From Pterobdella sp. o SKG-2022 (taxonomy: Eukaryota; Annelida; Clitellata; Hirudinida; Piscicolidae), in contig OZ038320.1 in the NCBI GenBank assembly GCA_964035795.1, positions 4,899,896 to 4,963,895 of the forward strand: a DNA stretch of 64,000 nt. Reading direction: 5' to 3'. Made by a program: the position numbers and the translations under genes. This document shows positions 38,301 through 49,505 of the stretch, in pieces. The notes beneath the pieces are model-generated. The model made no database searches, was not told the DNA's origin, and saw only the letters and a program-made list of their open reading frames with translations. Position 1 is the first letter of the stretch; the number at the start of each line of letters is the position of its first letter.

Positions 38301-40545
38301 TCAAAAGATATTAGCTACATCGTTCATCTACCCATACATTTGAGTAATTACCCACAACATTGCTTCATGTTTATTAAATAGTTGGCTCTTGAACTGAAGA
38401 AAATATTTCATTTTCGTTTATAATGGCATAAGGCGTTTTTAAAGATGCCCATCTGTTGTGATGAATTACGTAAAAAGTTTATTTTTTGGAAAAATTTTAT
38501 CTTTTGTGTGAGAAAACTATATTTATTTAAATTTGAAGAAAACAAAAATAATAACACTACACAAAATTCATATTATGAGAGAGTTTAAAACTAATTATAC
38601 AAATATAAATTAAACATATGAAAATCTCTTAGATAATCTTTTTTCATTTTAAAAAACTCGTTTTTAAATCTTCACTCAATTCCAAAGTAATTATTCCAAA
38701 CACTAAGGTGGTTTTCTTTGATCATTCTTGCTTGATGTATTGGAATCACAAACAATATTGAAAAACAAACGCGAAAGATTGCCTTTAATTAGCATTGATG
38801 AAACAAAATGAAAAAATGATCTCGTTTTGCAAACGAAGGCTATAAATAAAGTTTAGCAACATGAAACGGAACAAAAATAAAATAAATGGAAAAATTAAAT
38901 AAAATAATCAAAGAAAACAGCAAATAAAAAATGGAGAGTGATTTAAGAAATTAGCTCAAGACAAATGATTGTGGCCGTCTTTGTTCTGGCATTTTTTCTA
39001 ATTTGCAGTCATTTTTTCTCTTTAATTAACTCTCAATTTATATTTTTTAGCTTTATAGTTTCATTAATTAATTTTTGTTTGGTGTTTTTAGTTATTTTGA
39101 CTTCATTTATTTTGACTATCAACTTCGCAACCGAATCCTCTCTTATAAAAACTTGATGATTGAAGAAGACGCTTGGTTTAGTTATATAAATTCAATTAAT
39201 AGTTATCATCATTGTATTGACTGCAGTCAAAGTTCTAATATTTTAATACTCAAAACCTTGTTCATTTATAACTTTTTAAAACTCAATTCTATCAATATAA
39301 AACCTTCAGCTATTTGCTATAAAATTTTTCAATGTTGACAAAAAGTTTTGACCAATAAATGAATTAAAAACCCTTATATTATATATAATATTTTAATGCC
39401 AGCATGATTTTTCATAGGTTTAACTGAAAGGGTTTTGAGCACCAAAACATCGACTTGAAAGAAATTGCTTCCCTTGTAGATAAATACAAGAGTTGGAGTT
39501 TTTTTTAGACGTGGAGATAACTTTTAAAATTCCTTAAGATTTCCCCTTTTTCAATTTGTTTCATCATTGTGTTCCATTATTTAAGTTTTTATAACTTTTG
39601 TCACTTATTAATTTTAGTTTTATAAGTTGTTAATTTTTTGTTTACTCTCAATTTTAAATTAAATAAGAGTCTTGGAACTTTTAATTAGCTTAAAACTTAT
39701 ATAGTTATCAAGCGTGGTTTTGGATAGCAATAAACACTATTTAAAACGGAATAAAGATGAAGCTAGGAGTTTTTAACTTAGATAGGTAAGTTTTAATCAA
39801 GAATAATTTAACTAAAAAAATAAGCATGGACATTGAAGTTTTCGACTTTAATAAAAAATGAAAAAATAAAATTAAGAAAACAATAAAAAAAATTACAAAA
39901 CCTTGTCAATTAAATTATGACATTAACGGTAAAATATTTTTTCAATTAAAAATATATACCTACACATACAATTGCAAGTTTAATTAGCAATAATTAGATG
40001 CATCAAACATTCAACTTAGAAATTAATTGCTAATGTGAACTCACATCTAAGTAGATAGTATTCTTGCTGAAATCATAAGCCAACCTATCACCATCATCTT
40101 TATCCTCACTCCAAACCCGTCTTAACAAACCCTTTCTATGCTTGTTATTGGTACAACTACATATCTTGGTCCCACTGCTGTCAGCGTCCACTTCAATGCA
40201 GTCATTTATATCAGACTCGTTTGTGGTTTTCTTGTCGGTGGATGTCTTTTCATCGGGGTTTTCAATATCATCCCATTTTTCGTTTTTGTGTCTTTTACTG
40301 CCTTCAGTGATGTCATATTGTTCAAGAAAACTTTTTGAATTTCGACTTATCATCCGTTTGAAGCACCAATGTAACTTTCCTTTTTTTTTGTTTTTCTGAT
40401 TATTCTTTTGATCATTATCGTTTTTCACGTTTCCTTCATTTTCTTTCTTAATTTTTTCTGAATTTTTTTGATTCTTTGCTTTCATTTTTTTCTCTTTTTT
40501 TTTCTCGGTAACATCCATGATTTTTGTGCTGTAGCAACTGCCCAT
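26303..40545 (-). CDS. Globin X/neuroglobin-like globin with acylated N-terminal leader, 5 coding exons
   Basis: Exons: 40045-40545, 36013-36088, 32499-32661, 26744-26923, 26303-26486 (1104 nt, 367 residues plus stop; phases 0,1,2,2 all fit). Exon 2 carries the A helix (PLTEEQKELLERNW). Exon 3 has FHLIFEKNPLIKNLFPF with the CD1 Phe (about F213) and FQAHAARFM with distal His E7 (about H230). Exon 4 has LVLLGKKH with proximal His F8 (about H263), then FKPNYFNHFEEAML and KEAWRVV. Exon 5 finishes the H helix (FILVELKRGF) and adds a polar Ser/Gln-rich tail of about 45 residues. The W-to-Gly spacing at the A/B corner matches vertebrate cytoglobin. Exon 1 reads MGSCYST, a myristoylation (Gly2, Ser6) and palmitoylation (Cys4) motif, then a Lys/Asn-rich region, and ends GAT|GTGAGT in phase 0. 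Membrane-anchored globin X proteins are known. The exon 1 to 2 link is the least certain part. Confidence 0.85.
26744..26923 (-). other. Globin exon 4: F, G and start of H helices with proximal histidine
   Basis: 180 nt. Encodes RDVVAPKLVLLGKKHASF with the proximal heme ligand His, then the G helix FNHFEEAMLDLF and the conserved KEAW. Entry and exit are both phase 2. The preceding intron is about 5.6 kb and carries a LINE. Confidence 0.9.
26924..28799. other. Globin intron 3, distal part
   Basis: AT-rich intron sequence between exon 4 and the LINE insertion. No further feature seen. Confidence 0.5.
28800..31990 (+). mobile_element. Nearly full-length but dead LINE in antisense to the globin gene
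   Basis: Non-LTR retrotransposon. Order: Lys/Asn-rich leader; APE-type endonuclease (FRVGSLNVGSMRGK, LCCLQETRW, SVYAPQ, IISGDWNGHIE, QIDYIL, QHRLVVGDF); reverse transcriptase (GKAAGPSGI, NYRGLKLIDQVMKVLERV, FIDLEKTFDRVPRE, GVHQGSVLSPLLF and the catalytic YADD near 31010); a Cys/His knuckle (CGVCQAGVGRNTIQCGGC); then YLGDMLSAGGG and RMRWFGHVERS. Breaks: a frameshift in a T8 run at about 29303-29310, shifts near 29835, 30050 and 30220, and stops at about 30787 (TGA), 30897 (TAG), 31058 (TAA) and 31871 (TGA). The recognisable tail runs to about 31990. Clade not assigned. Confidence 0.9.
32499..32661 (-). other. Globin exon 3: B, C, CD and E helices with distal histidine
   Basis: 163 nt. Encodes RRLFHLIFEKNP, FPFRHLG (CD1 Phe) and AHAARFMATLGQVM (E7 His). 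The acceptor follows CAACAG and the donor is GTGAGT. Confidence 0.9.
33000..36000. other. Globin intron 2
   Basis: AT-rich intron between globin exons 3 and 2. Only a short GC-richer island at about 35245-35300 stands out; I could not identify it. Confidence 0.5.
36215..36320 (+). repeat. Dispersed ~100-bp repeat, copy 2
   Basis: Has ATAAGATCTGCTTAC (hairpin), AAAAAGAACTTTGTGTCTTG, AAATAAATAATTTG and TCTAGGCTACTCTAC in the same order as at 21060-21160. Confidence 0.5.
37050..37382 (-). pseudogene. Penelope-like element relic: GIY-YIG endonuclease domain (copy 2)
   Basis: Read on the minus strand: KVVYKLTCFCDMNKSYIGQT (GIY-YIG core with the spacer cysteines) and RVSIKT. After a frameshift come RMKQHRSDVESEI and ISKHARYC, then after another break the tail EIKKHNSVFNGFNDPQL. 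This block order matches copy 1 at 3555-4034, so the frameshifts are secondary. It lies in globin intron 1. No RT remains. Confidence 0.75.
38085..38165 (+). repeat. Dispersed ~100-bp repeat, copy 3
   Basis: GATAATGTAAGCTAGTCTTAC hairpin region, then AAAAAGCTTCGTATC and AATAAACACTTTG; the 3' block is lost or diverged. Confidence 0.5.
40045..40545 (-). other. Globin exon 1: dual-acylation motif and charged leader
   Basis: 167 codons from ATG to a consensus GTGAGT donor. MGSCYS fits the N-myristoyltransferase pattern with an adjacent palmitoylatable Cys. Residues about 13-60 are Lys/Asn/Glu-rich and low in complexity; a CSC motif and a basic LLRRVW lie near the end. If unspliced it would stop four codons later, so it could be a separate small protein, but phase and position favour splicing to exon 2. 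Confidence 0.65.
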
Positions 40546-41633
40546 TGAAAAGGCTATCAGTTTCTGTTGTGGTTTTGGAAGAGATTATTACATTAGCAAA
40601 AAAATCTAAAAGTTAAATAATGGTTAGTATGAATCATGAGAGAAAAATTAAATGATTGGGAAAAGAGAACACGAAAACAATGAAACATCTCTAATAAAAA
40701 CAAAAATAAAAAGACAAATAATAAATAAGAATAATAAGATTTATTATAAATAAAAATATTTATATGAATCATAAATAATAACAACAGAAAAAATGATTAA
40801 AAGACCCCGATGAACATCAGTGGAAATAAAGCCTAATGAATCAAGCATAAAACAGGATCAATGCTTTGATAAGCAAGACTGGAGTCAAATGTTTAGGCTA
40901 CGGTTTAGGATCTTGGGGGTTTCAGTCTTGATTGCGTTTTGTAATTGTGCATTAAATAACGAATGTATAACTCAAACAAAAACTATATAAAATACTTAAA
41001 ACTAAACTCATTAAATAAATATCGTATATATTAAATAAGAAATTTATGAATTTAATATAATGTATGTAGTAAATTGAAGTTTATAAATAAGATGGAAAAT
41101 ATCATGTAAATTAAAAACAAACTATTAAAAAATGAAATCATGTAAATTGGGTATAACCAATTAATAATATGGGTTTGAGGTTCTTTTCGTGGTTTAGTTA
41201 AGGAGTGGTGCATTTGAATTAGGTGGAAGAAAGAGTATAGCATTTGTTTGAAATTGTAGATACAAATTTTCCACCGTTTAAAATAAGTTTTGTTTGAAAA
41301 CAATAAAAAGTCTGAAGTTATGTGGAAGATTGATCACTATGAGGTTTTGAAATTTATCAAAAAAGTTGAAAGTTTCTCTTGGAGAATTAATTGATTCAAT
41401 TACTTAAGATTAAGAGGTTTGAGCTTAAATGACCATTCAATTATTTAAATTTAGGTTAGTAGTTATCATTATTCTTAGTTTTTTAATATATTAATTTTTC
41501 AAATTTTTCTACTTTGAATTGATAAATGGTTTTTTGTTTTTTATACACATGAATTTTAATTAAATGAAAATTTAGTTCATACCTATTCAAGTTTACTGAA
41601 TATTAAAATTTTAATGGATATTTTAATTTATTA
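40546..41633. other. Region upstream of the globin leader exon
   Basis: AT-rich, presumably promoter/5' UTR of the globin on the minus strand. No clear TATA or initiator can be singled out. Confidence 0.3.
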
Positions 41634-41635
41634 TA

Positions 41636-42610
41636 GGGTTTTTCAATTCAATTCGAAATCTTTGCAATTGCACACAAAATCATTGCATTTGCTTACAAAA
41701 TTTTTTCAATTGATTACCAAATTTCAAAAAAAAACTAATTGAAAATAAATTAAGTTTGATTATTCAAAAAATAAACGAAATTTTGAAAAATTTTATTTTT
41801 CAAGTTTAAAATAAAGTTTTTAAATTGAAATAAAAAAACCGAAAATAAATTTATTTTTGAGGTATCTCGAGCTTCTCTCTGAAAAGTGCCAAGTACCGTG
41901 TTTTTAGTATTCGCGGTGCCAAACACTCGTCCATGGAACTCATTTACGTATCTGAAAGCTGAAAAAATTTCGAAAGGCTCAAAATTTGTTGTATATGTTT
42001 TGTAGACAGAAATATTTTTTGACTTATTCGAAGTTGCTACGCTGACATCTTACTCATAGTAACTAGGCGAATCAGCTTGCTTGTGGTTTGGAGGGGATAT
42101 TTTTCCTTCTCTTTTGGAGTTTCTTTACTCTTCAGATGACTAAAAGTTTTAAAACAGCATTTTATGGCACTTGAGAGTTTTATCAGTTTTATCAAACTGC
42201 AAATATATTTATAAAACTGTCAAAATATTTGATTATATATATATATTATATATATATATTATATTCGCGGATTATATATTATATAATTCGCGAATACTAA
42301 GAACATGGTACTTGGCACTTTTTAGAGAGAAGCTCAAGATATACCGCAAAAAAAACTTTTTTCGGTTTTTTTATTTCAATTTAAAAAATTTATTTTGAAC
42401 TTGAGAAATGAATTTTTTACAAAGTTTCGTTTATTTTTTGAATAATCAAACTTAATTTATTTTTAATTAATTTTTTTTGAAATTTGGTAATCAATTGCAA
42501 AAATTTTGTAAGCAAATGCAATGATTTGGTGCGCAAATGCAAAGATTTGGAAGTAAATTGCAAAAATTTGGTAAGCAATTGCAAAGATTTTGAATTGAAT
42601 TGAAAAACCC
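41636..42610. mobile_element. Nonautonomous inverted-repeat DNA transposon (MITE-like) with 21-bp subterminal repeats
   Basis: Terminal inverted repeats of about 280-330 bp start GGGTTTTTCAATTCAATTC on the left and end with its complement on the right. Both ends are flanked by TA (41634-41635 and 42611-42612), the target duplication of Tc1/mariner-type elements. Each arm carries a tandem array of about 21-bp units around a TTGCAATTG/TTGCATTTG core, about 4 on the left and 6 on the right (42485-42610). The arms also share the block CTTCTCTCT with AAAAGTGCCAAGTACC. The centre is a short AT palindrome with TTCGCG steps. No transposase ORF. Confidence 0.85.
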
Positions 42611-42612
42611 TA

Positions 42613-45390
42613 TATATATATATTCATATTTATCTGAAGTTTTAGCATATTCCAGATGGTTTAAAAATTTTGACAAACCTTTAAACATTTGAAATTAACG
42701 GTTCCAATGGAAAACAATTCATGTTTTTTCAATAACAAAATTTTTGAAAAATTTTGAAATAACTTTAGAAGAAATAGCTTGATTTAAAAAAATAATACTG
42801 AAACTTCAATATAAAAATTTAAAATGGTTAACAAATAATTTTGATGAAGTAATGTGAAGGTAACTATGCTTAAAATCAAAGTTTCCTTATGGTCATGCAT
42901 AAGTACCAAAAAATGGAGCTCAAATCTTCAAGAACTGGTGGTGAAAATACTGAAAAACTTCACTGCCATATTTCATTCTAAAGTTGAATTAAATTTTATT
43001 TTTATTGTGACTATAATTGAAAATTTTCTTGAATGATAAATTTTAAATACATCGTCTATTGGACAAATTTTTAGGAAAAATTTAATTTTTTGAAATATGA
43101 GTTTGTCACGTTTCATATTCAAAACTTGATGATACTGTTAATAAATTGAGAAAAATAATATAAGTTATAACGATAGCTTATTTATACTAATGGAGTCCAT
43201 AAATTAATGTTTTTTAGAGTTTGAGCTTTTCATCCAAGTTTTTTTGGTTTTTCATAATTTCCGAATGGTGCATTTTTAGAGATACTTATTCTTTCAGAAA
43301 AACCTTTTTCATAGACTCATTCTAATTTTGCATAATATAAATCAACCTATCAAAAAAGATAGTTTTCCAAAAATAAAAATGAATCAAAAAGACTAATGAT
43401 TTATGATAAGGTTGTACTTATCGAAAATTTTAGTTTTGTTTTTTTAAAATAAATGTATCAAAAATTCCTCATAAAAAATTGAAAATAAAAAGTTATTTAA
43501 ATAACATAAAAAAAGATACATAAGATGTCTCTAAAAAATGAATGTATCTAAAAACTATCTAATTTTGAAGCTAATAAAAAAACGATAAAAAAACAACGAA
43601 TGAAAATTTATATTAATTAATCAACAATCTTTTGAATTAAAAAAGAACTCACTTGAGAAAAAAAATCACCGGTACAACTCCAAGCGAAGCAGTTTTTTGG
43701 ATTATCAAATGTTTTTTTCACTTATAACTTTTTTTGTTTTTTTACAAAACTATCAAATTCTTCAACTGAAAGTTTTCGAAATTTATTTTTTTAGTATGTT
43801 ATCGATGCTTTTTCAAAATCTAAAAACTATTTAGTTATATTGATATAAACTAATAAAATATTTTATTTTTCTTGGAAACTTTTTCAAATTTTCTTTAACG
43901 CCAACATAATAAAGTTCTTGAATATCTTAAGCAATTCAATATAAACACGATTCTATATACGTATCATCTTAACTATATTTTAGCTTGCAAAAATTTAATT
44001 TCTTTAAATGGGCGTGTATGCTTTCAAACCTTCATCAAATTGGTAATAATAATAGCGATAAAGTTAATAATAATGCAAATAATCATAAATATATAAAATT
44101 CGTAATATTAAGTTTGGATGTGAGTTAAAAACTGATGATGAACCAAAAGTTAAAAAAAACAGTAATATAGAAAAAAATAAATTGCTTGAAATTGTCTTTT
44201 AATTAAATATCAATGAATCTCAAAACTAAAAAGTTTTTTTCTAGACAAAGCAATCAGAATATCACTAGCCTTGACGGAAAAATATGCGAAAACTGCATTA
44301 TAAAACTTTTTATATTAATAAAGCTTCTTGTTATCTTTTTTTAAAACCTGAGAATGATGTTTTGGGAGCATTGAAAAACTTTGGGAAACAAAATGTTGAA
44401 TATTAAAACTTTTGAGCTTTTTTCACTGTGAAATTATTACGTAATTAACAATATAAGCTGGAGGTTTTGTGAAAATTTTTAACCTTTTTTGATCAGTTTG
44501 GAAACAAATCTTTGCGTTATTTTGATTGATTTAATTATGTTTTATAAATGAGAAATGTTTTGCTTGATAGAATAAAAATGAAATTGAGCTTACAAAGTTA
44601 AATCAAACATTTTTAAAGTCTGAATTTTTATTTTGAATATTTATATTTCACATTTCAATCTTTTTATAAAAATTTTCTATATTACTATGAAACTGTATTG
44701 GTTTCAAAAACTCCAATTAATGTATAAACAAAACCCCTAAGCACCTAAAACCAATGTTTGCCTAAGATACTCTCAACCTGGTGCAATACTTTTGAGTTTC
44801 CATCAGACCACTATGCAGCTTATTTTTTTTAGATATTCATTCAAAACTACATGCGGTAATGATGCCTGAGTTTACAAAGGAATTTACATGTGAGTGAACC
44901 AAGTGTTTTTTATTTATTAGTTTTGCGTTATTTATTTATGTCTTGATTTTATTGTTTATTTTTTCTTTTTTTTGATATTTTTAATTTTTTCAGTATTATT
45001 TATAAAAAAATATTGATTGTATTTTATGTTCTTTGGTTTTTTCTGTAAAAAATGCAGCTTAATTGAAACTTTCCTAACTTCACCATACTTCAGTTTTAGA
45101 TCAATGACATTATTCAAAACACGAAAAACGGAAAAAAGCAGTCCAATACCCCATAAAAACTTATTTGTTCTGTTTCTGAATTTGAATATTTTTAACACCT
45201 TCAGTATTGATTTTTTCTCTGTTTTTAGACCACCACTCATTTCTTTATATTTTTTTATTTTTTGTTTATTTATTTCTGAAATTATTTTCAAAATTATTTG
45301 TCTAATATTTATCATAATTATCACACCTATGTAAAATAGACTGTGTTTATGACAAAACACATGCTTTTTTAAATTACTTCTTATTTCCTC
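42613..45390. other. AT-rich intergenic DNA, nothing recognised
   Basis: No exon, RNA gene or named repeat could be supported on either strand. Confidence 0.5.
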
Positions 45391-45399
45391 TTTTGTATA

Positions 45400-46305
45400 A
45401 TAAAATTCTCGATTTTTTCTACAACTCTGCTGAGACACTCTATTTAGAAAAAATTGAAAGTAACAGCAGTTTTCTAGGTAATCCTAGTGTTCAAGTTGCC
45501 TGGAAAATGCAGTATGCCAAGCTGAAGCATGAAAATCTGATTTCAAGTTCGACTTCAGATTTAGGAAAAGCGAGGTCGCTGGCTGTCTCTTCAGAACAAT
45601 CCTCTTCTTGGCTTAATGCCATTCCTATAGCTTCCGTGAGTTTGAAGATGAACATATCTCAACTAAAGATCAGCTGCGCTTTACGTTTAGGCTCACCCTT
45701 GTGCATTCCTCATACTTGCGTTTGCGGCACTAGAGTGGATCAATCGGGAGTGCATGGTCTCAGTTGTAGAAAGAGTACTGGAAAATTTTTCCGACATTCT
45801 CAGGTAAATGACCTAATAAAGAGAGCTCTGTCATCAGCCCATTTACCTTCAATTCTTGAACCAAATGATGTATCTCACTCTGATGGAAAACGTCCAGATG
45901 AGATGACAGTTTACACTTGTAAAAATGGTCGTATTATGATGTGGGGTTTTAATTGTAGTGACACTATCGCCCTCAGCCACATAAAAATATTCTCAGCTTT
46001 TCCAAGAAAATTAGCTGAAAGCGCGGAGACAGCTAAGCTGAGAAAATATTGCAACTTTTCAGCAGGCTATGAGATTACACCTATCGGAGTTTAAACATTT
46101 TGTTTTTGGAATCCAAACGGATTGAAATTGATAAGAGAGATCGGGAAAAAAATAGCTCAAAAAACAGGAGAACCGCGGTCAACCTCCTTCTTACTTCAAA
46201 CGATAAGTATGGCCATTTAAAGAGGAAATACTTGTAGTATGCTAGGTACTCTCGCAAGTCGAAGAAAATTAGAAGAAATCTTTTATTTGTGATTATTACA
46301 AACAA
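45400..46305 (+). pseudogene. Tail ORF of an RT-bearing retroelement, interrupted by stops
   Basis: An open frame of about 230 codons ends in TAA at 46092, but the same frame goes on with recognisable sequence (TFCFWNPNG, IGKKIAQKTGEPRSTSFLLQ) past that stop and a second one near 46219. It shows SSWLNAIPIASVSL, ALRLGSPLCIPHTCVCGTRV, GVHGLSCRKSTGKFFRHSQVN, a Cys/His-rich segment, and LEPNDVSHSDGKRPD. From memory this resembles the post-RT region of retroelement proteins common in cnidarian and mollusc genomes. The two in-frame stops make it a pseudogene. No RT core is visible upstream. Confidence 0.6.
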
Positions 46306-46572
46306 TTCAAACAATTTTGTTTATTTTTAAATTTGACGGTTGACTAAGTTGTTTTTTTGAAATAAATATAAAATCTTACTGAACTATTATATTTTATAAT
46401 TTTTAACTTCATTTCGGCCTGTGACTAAACTAAAAAATATATGTACTCGACACTTCACCAACCCTTCTTCCTCCTCCTCATCTCTATTCAATTTATCTAT
46501 ACAAGTCACCCAAAAATCTCCACAAACCATTTAAATTCTACCCACCCCACTTAACTTCAAACTCCAACTCAA

Positions 46573-46644
46573 ATGAGCCGATCAACTTCATTCACTCACT
46601 CATCTCCAAACCACTCGCATGATGATAAACACTCGAGATATGAA
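46573..46644 (+). CDS. Possible first coding exon of an unknown gene
   Basis: 24 codons, Ser/His-rich (MSRSTSFTHSSPNHSHDD), from an ATG with A at -3 to a GAA|GTAAAA donor. The preceding 130 bp is C-rich, unlike its neighbours. No following exon was found, so this may be chance. Confidence 0.2.
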
Positions 46645-46649
46645 GTAAA

Positions 46650-49400
46650 AAAATGTTATTATTGTGTTTTATTGGAAAAATTTTCTTTTCATTTGTTCTC
46701 TACATTTCTCGATTTGAGTCAAGACCAGAATCCTAGCTTGGTTTTCTGTTTATTATTTATTTTAACGAGGAATAGAAAAAGATATGAAAAGTAAGATAAT
46801 TGTTTTTATTTTATATAGTTTTATTTAGATTTTTATATGATAATAATCAATTAGTCAATAGAAAGATCCTTTAATGTATGTAACCAATAACTATTCACAA
46901 ATGGTCACGTAGTAATTTTGTACCCTCAATCCAGTAATTAACTATTTCGATTTTGACAAAGTTTCGACTAAAACAACTGAAAACAACCTTTTTTTTAATT
47001 TTTATAAATTATCATCAAAAAATATTAGAAATCTGACGAAAAAAAAATAATCAAGTGGTCATATACTAATTTCCACTTTGTAATCTTGAGACTCATAACC
47101 ACGTATTGATGAGAGTGTCTCTTGAGTGGGCCATTGTTCATGAATATTACAATAATTTACTTCATTTGAAATGGAACAATATTCAACGCGTCTCATATTC
47201 AGAGAAAACAATGCATATTAAATATTTGAGTATTTTTTTTGGATGATAGATAATTGGACAAATTTGAGAAAAAAATAATTTACGTGAAAGTTATTAATTC
47301 TTTATTCATTCATTTATCCAGCTATTTGTTCATCCATCAAAAAATCCAATCCTTCACATCCCATGCGTTCATTCAACCATTTATTCATCCTGTTATTAAG
47401 TCATGCTTTCATTCATCCAAGCATCCATCCAGGCTTTTACCCATTTTTTGAACACAATTAGCATTTTGATGGTATTTTTCTTCCCAAGTGTTCGTAAACA
47501 CTACTAGCCCACACACATTACGATTTATCTATGGCCTTTATTAGCTTTCCAGTCATGTTTTTTATTTAAATTTTTATTGAGCTTCTATGAAAAAATCTTT
47601 TGTATTAAGAAGGTTTTAAATTTTTCTTATAATTAAGAAAGTATTGTTCAACTTTTTCATATGTATAAACATTATTTTAATTAATTTGAAGCCAAAGTAA
47701 TTATCTCATAACTTATTTGAAGTCTGAACCGGTATTATGAAATCTTGGGTTCGATTCAAATGCAGGTATTAATTAAATCATGCAAATTAGGTTAACACTT
47801 GAAAATTTAATCACGTGAAACTATTTTATTCCACATATTTAAATTGCAAAACAATTTAAATTGTTTTTTTTCTATTATTTACCGTTGTTAATAAATAACA
47901 TAGAAATAGACTGATATTTATATATTCTCTAAACTGTTATTCAGTAAAATTTTTAGTGTAAAAAATAAGCACAAGGTTTTTTAAACTTGGGAAAAAAAAC
48001 TTTTAATGAATCTTTTCATAAATCCTTCATTTGAATGAGTAGATTCATTTAAAAAAAAATTTATTAGCAAGTGTGGGTGTTATTTGATACTAAAAAAGGG
48101 TGCCTTTTAAAACCCTGAGTGTGAAAACCTCTGTGATTTTTATACTATTGGCACTAAGTCACAATACGATTAATTTATATGTCAGAAAAATGTCTTTTTG
48201 CAGCACACTTCAGTTTTTTATTACTGCTGAATATTTATATATTGAATATTTTAATAGTTTTTTGATAAACTGTGGATAATTTTATAACTTTTTTGTGTTA
48301 CAATATTAAAATTCAATTCAGGAATGATATATTACGGTTTTGATATAACAAAACTGTTCATAGAATGAGTCAAAGTTGTATAATTCTTTATTTACTTAAC
48401 TCAAACCCATCAATTTTTATTTTTACTTAAATATGAGTTTTTAAGTTACAAAAATATCTTTAGCAAAAACTAGAAAAAAAATTAACAAAGAGATAAAAGC
48501 CAATAACACTATGGGAAGATGATATAGCAGAACAAGAAGAAAGAAAAAGTAATAGAAATGTTTTACGATGAGACAAAACTTATCGAAAAATACAGCTTTG
48601 TTTTTTTGGAATGTATTTAAATTATTATTTTTATTTTAGAAAAAATAATAAAACTAAAAAAACTCTTGAAGTAAATGCCTTTTTAATCTTATACTTAATT
48701 GTAGTTTTAATGATGAAATAAACTGAACTAATCTATAACTACAACAGTTAATTTTTTCATGGTCGTTTCCAAACCACTCTTTTTAAAAACTCCCACAACT
48801 TTATCCGATCCAGTCTACGCTTTCCACTTTCACTCAAAAATGTCTTCATATGTTCATGAAGGGAGATTATAATATTAACTTGAAAGTACATTAAAATTTT
48901 ATAAATTACTCATGTCCCGAGACAAAGCTGAACTTTTAAGATAAAATCACAGTTTCATGGATGATCGTTTTAGGAAAATTTCAAAAATAGAAGCTAGTTT
49001 TTTTAAACTCAAAAAAAATTATTACACATTAAAAGTAAAAAAATAAATTTGGTTTTATTATTATTTTTAAGAAGTATTGTTATTACTATTATTATTCTTA
49101 TTCACATTATGCAGTTTGAACCACACCTGCTCAATTAATTCTTACATCATGTATATCGGTTTTATATAAATTTGAATTTCAAGATTTAGTATTAAACATC
49201 CTGTACTGTATCTACTATGCTGATTTAGTTTCATACTTCATTTTAAGGGATAATTCTAGCTAATTTGTTCAATAAATGTAGTAAAATTCTCTCATAAATC
49301 AAGTTTGAAAATTTTTAAAGATAAAACTATTATATTGAAAAGTTATATAAAAATAATTTTATGAAAACAATAACAAGTATATACATATATAATTCATAAT
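46650..49400. other. AT-rich intergenic DNA
   Basis: Contains an ATTC/CATC low-complexity tract (about 47290-47450) and a short B-box-like string GGGTTCGATTC at about 47750, possibly a SINE tail. No gene supported. Confidence 0.4.
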
Positions 49401-49409
49401 GAAAAGCAC

Positions 49410-49505
49410 TACAATTCTTGAAGAGACCAAGATTTGAACTCCAAACCCCATGACTGACACTAAACGCTCTCCCGCCTAGGTCCTCTGAATTATATACATT
49501 CCATA
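49410..49505 (-). mobile_element. tRNA-derived SINE-like sequence
   Basis: On the minus strand AGAGGACC begins and GGTCTCT ends a tRNA-like unit of about 65 nt. Between them are an A-box-like CTAGGCGGGAGAGCG and a B-box-like GAGTTCAAATC. The acceptor ends pair with one bulge, but the T stem is poor, so a SINE head or tRNA pseudogene is likelier than a functional tRNA. Confidence 0.5.

Noticed and set aside
49410..49505. Functional tRNA gene
   Set aside because: Acceptor ends pair, but with a bulge; the T stem does not close and no clean anticodon loop can be placed.
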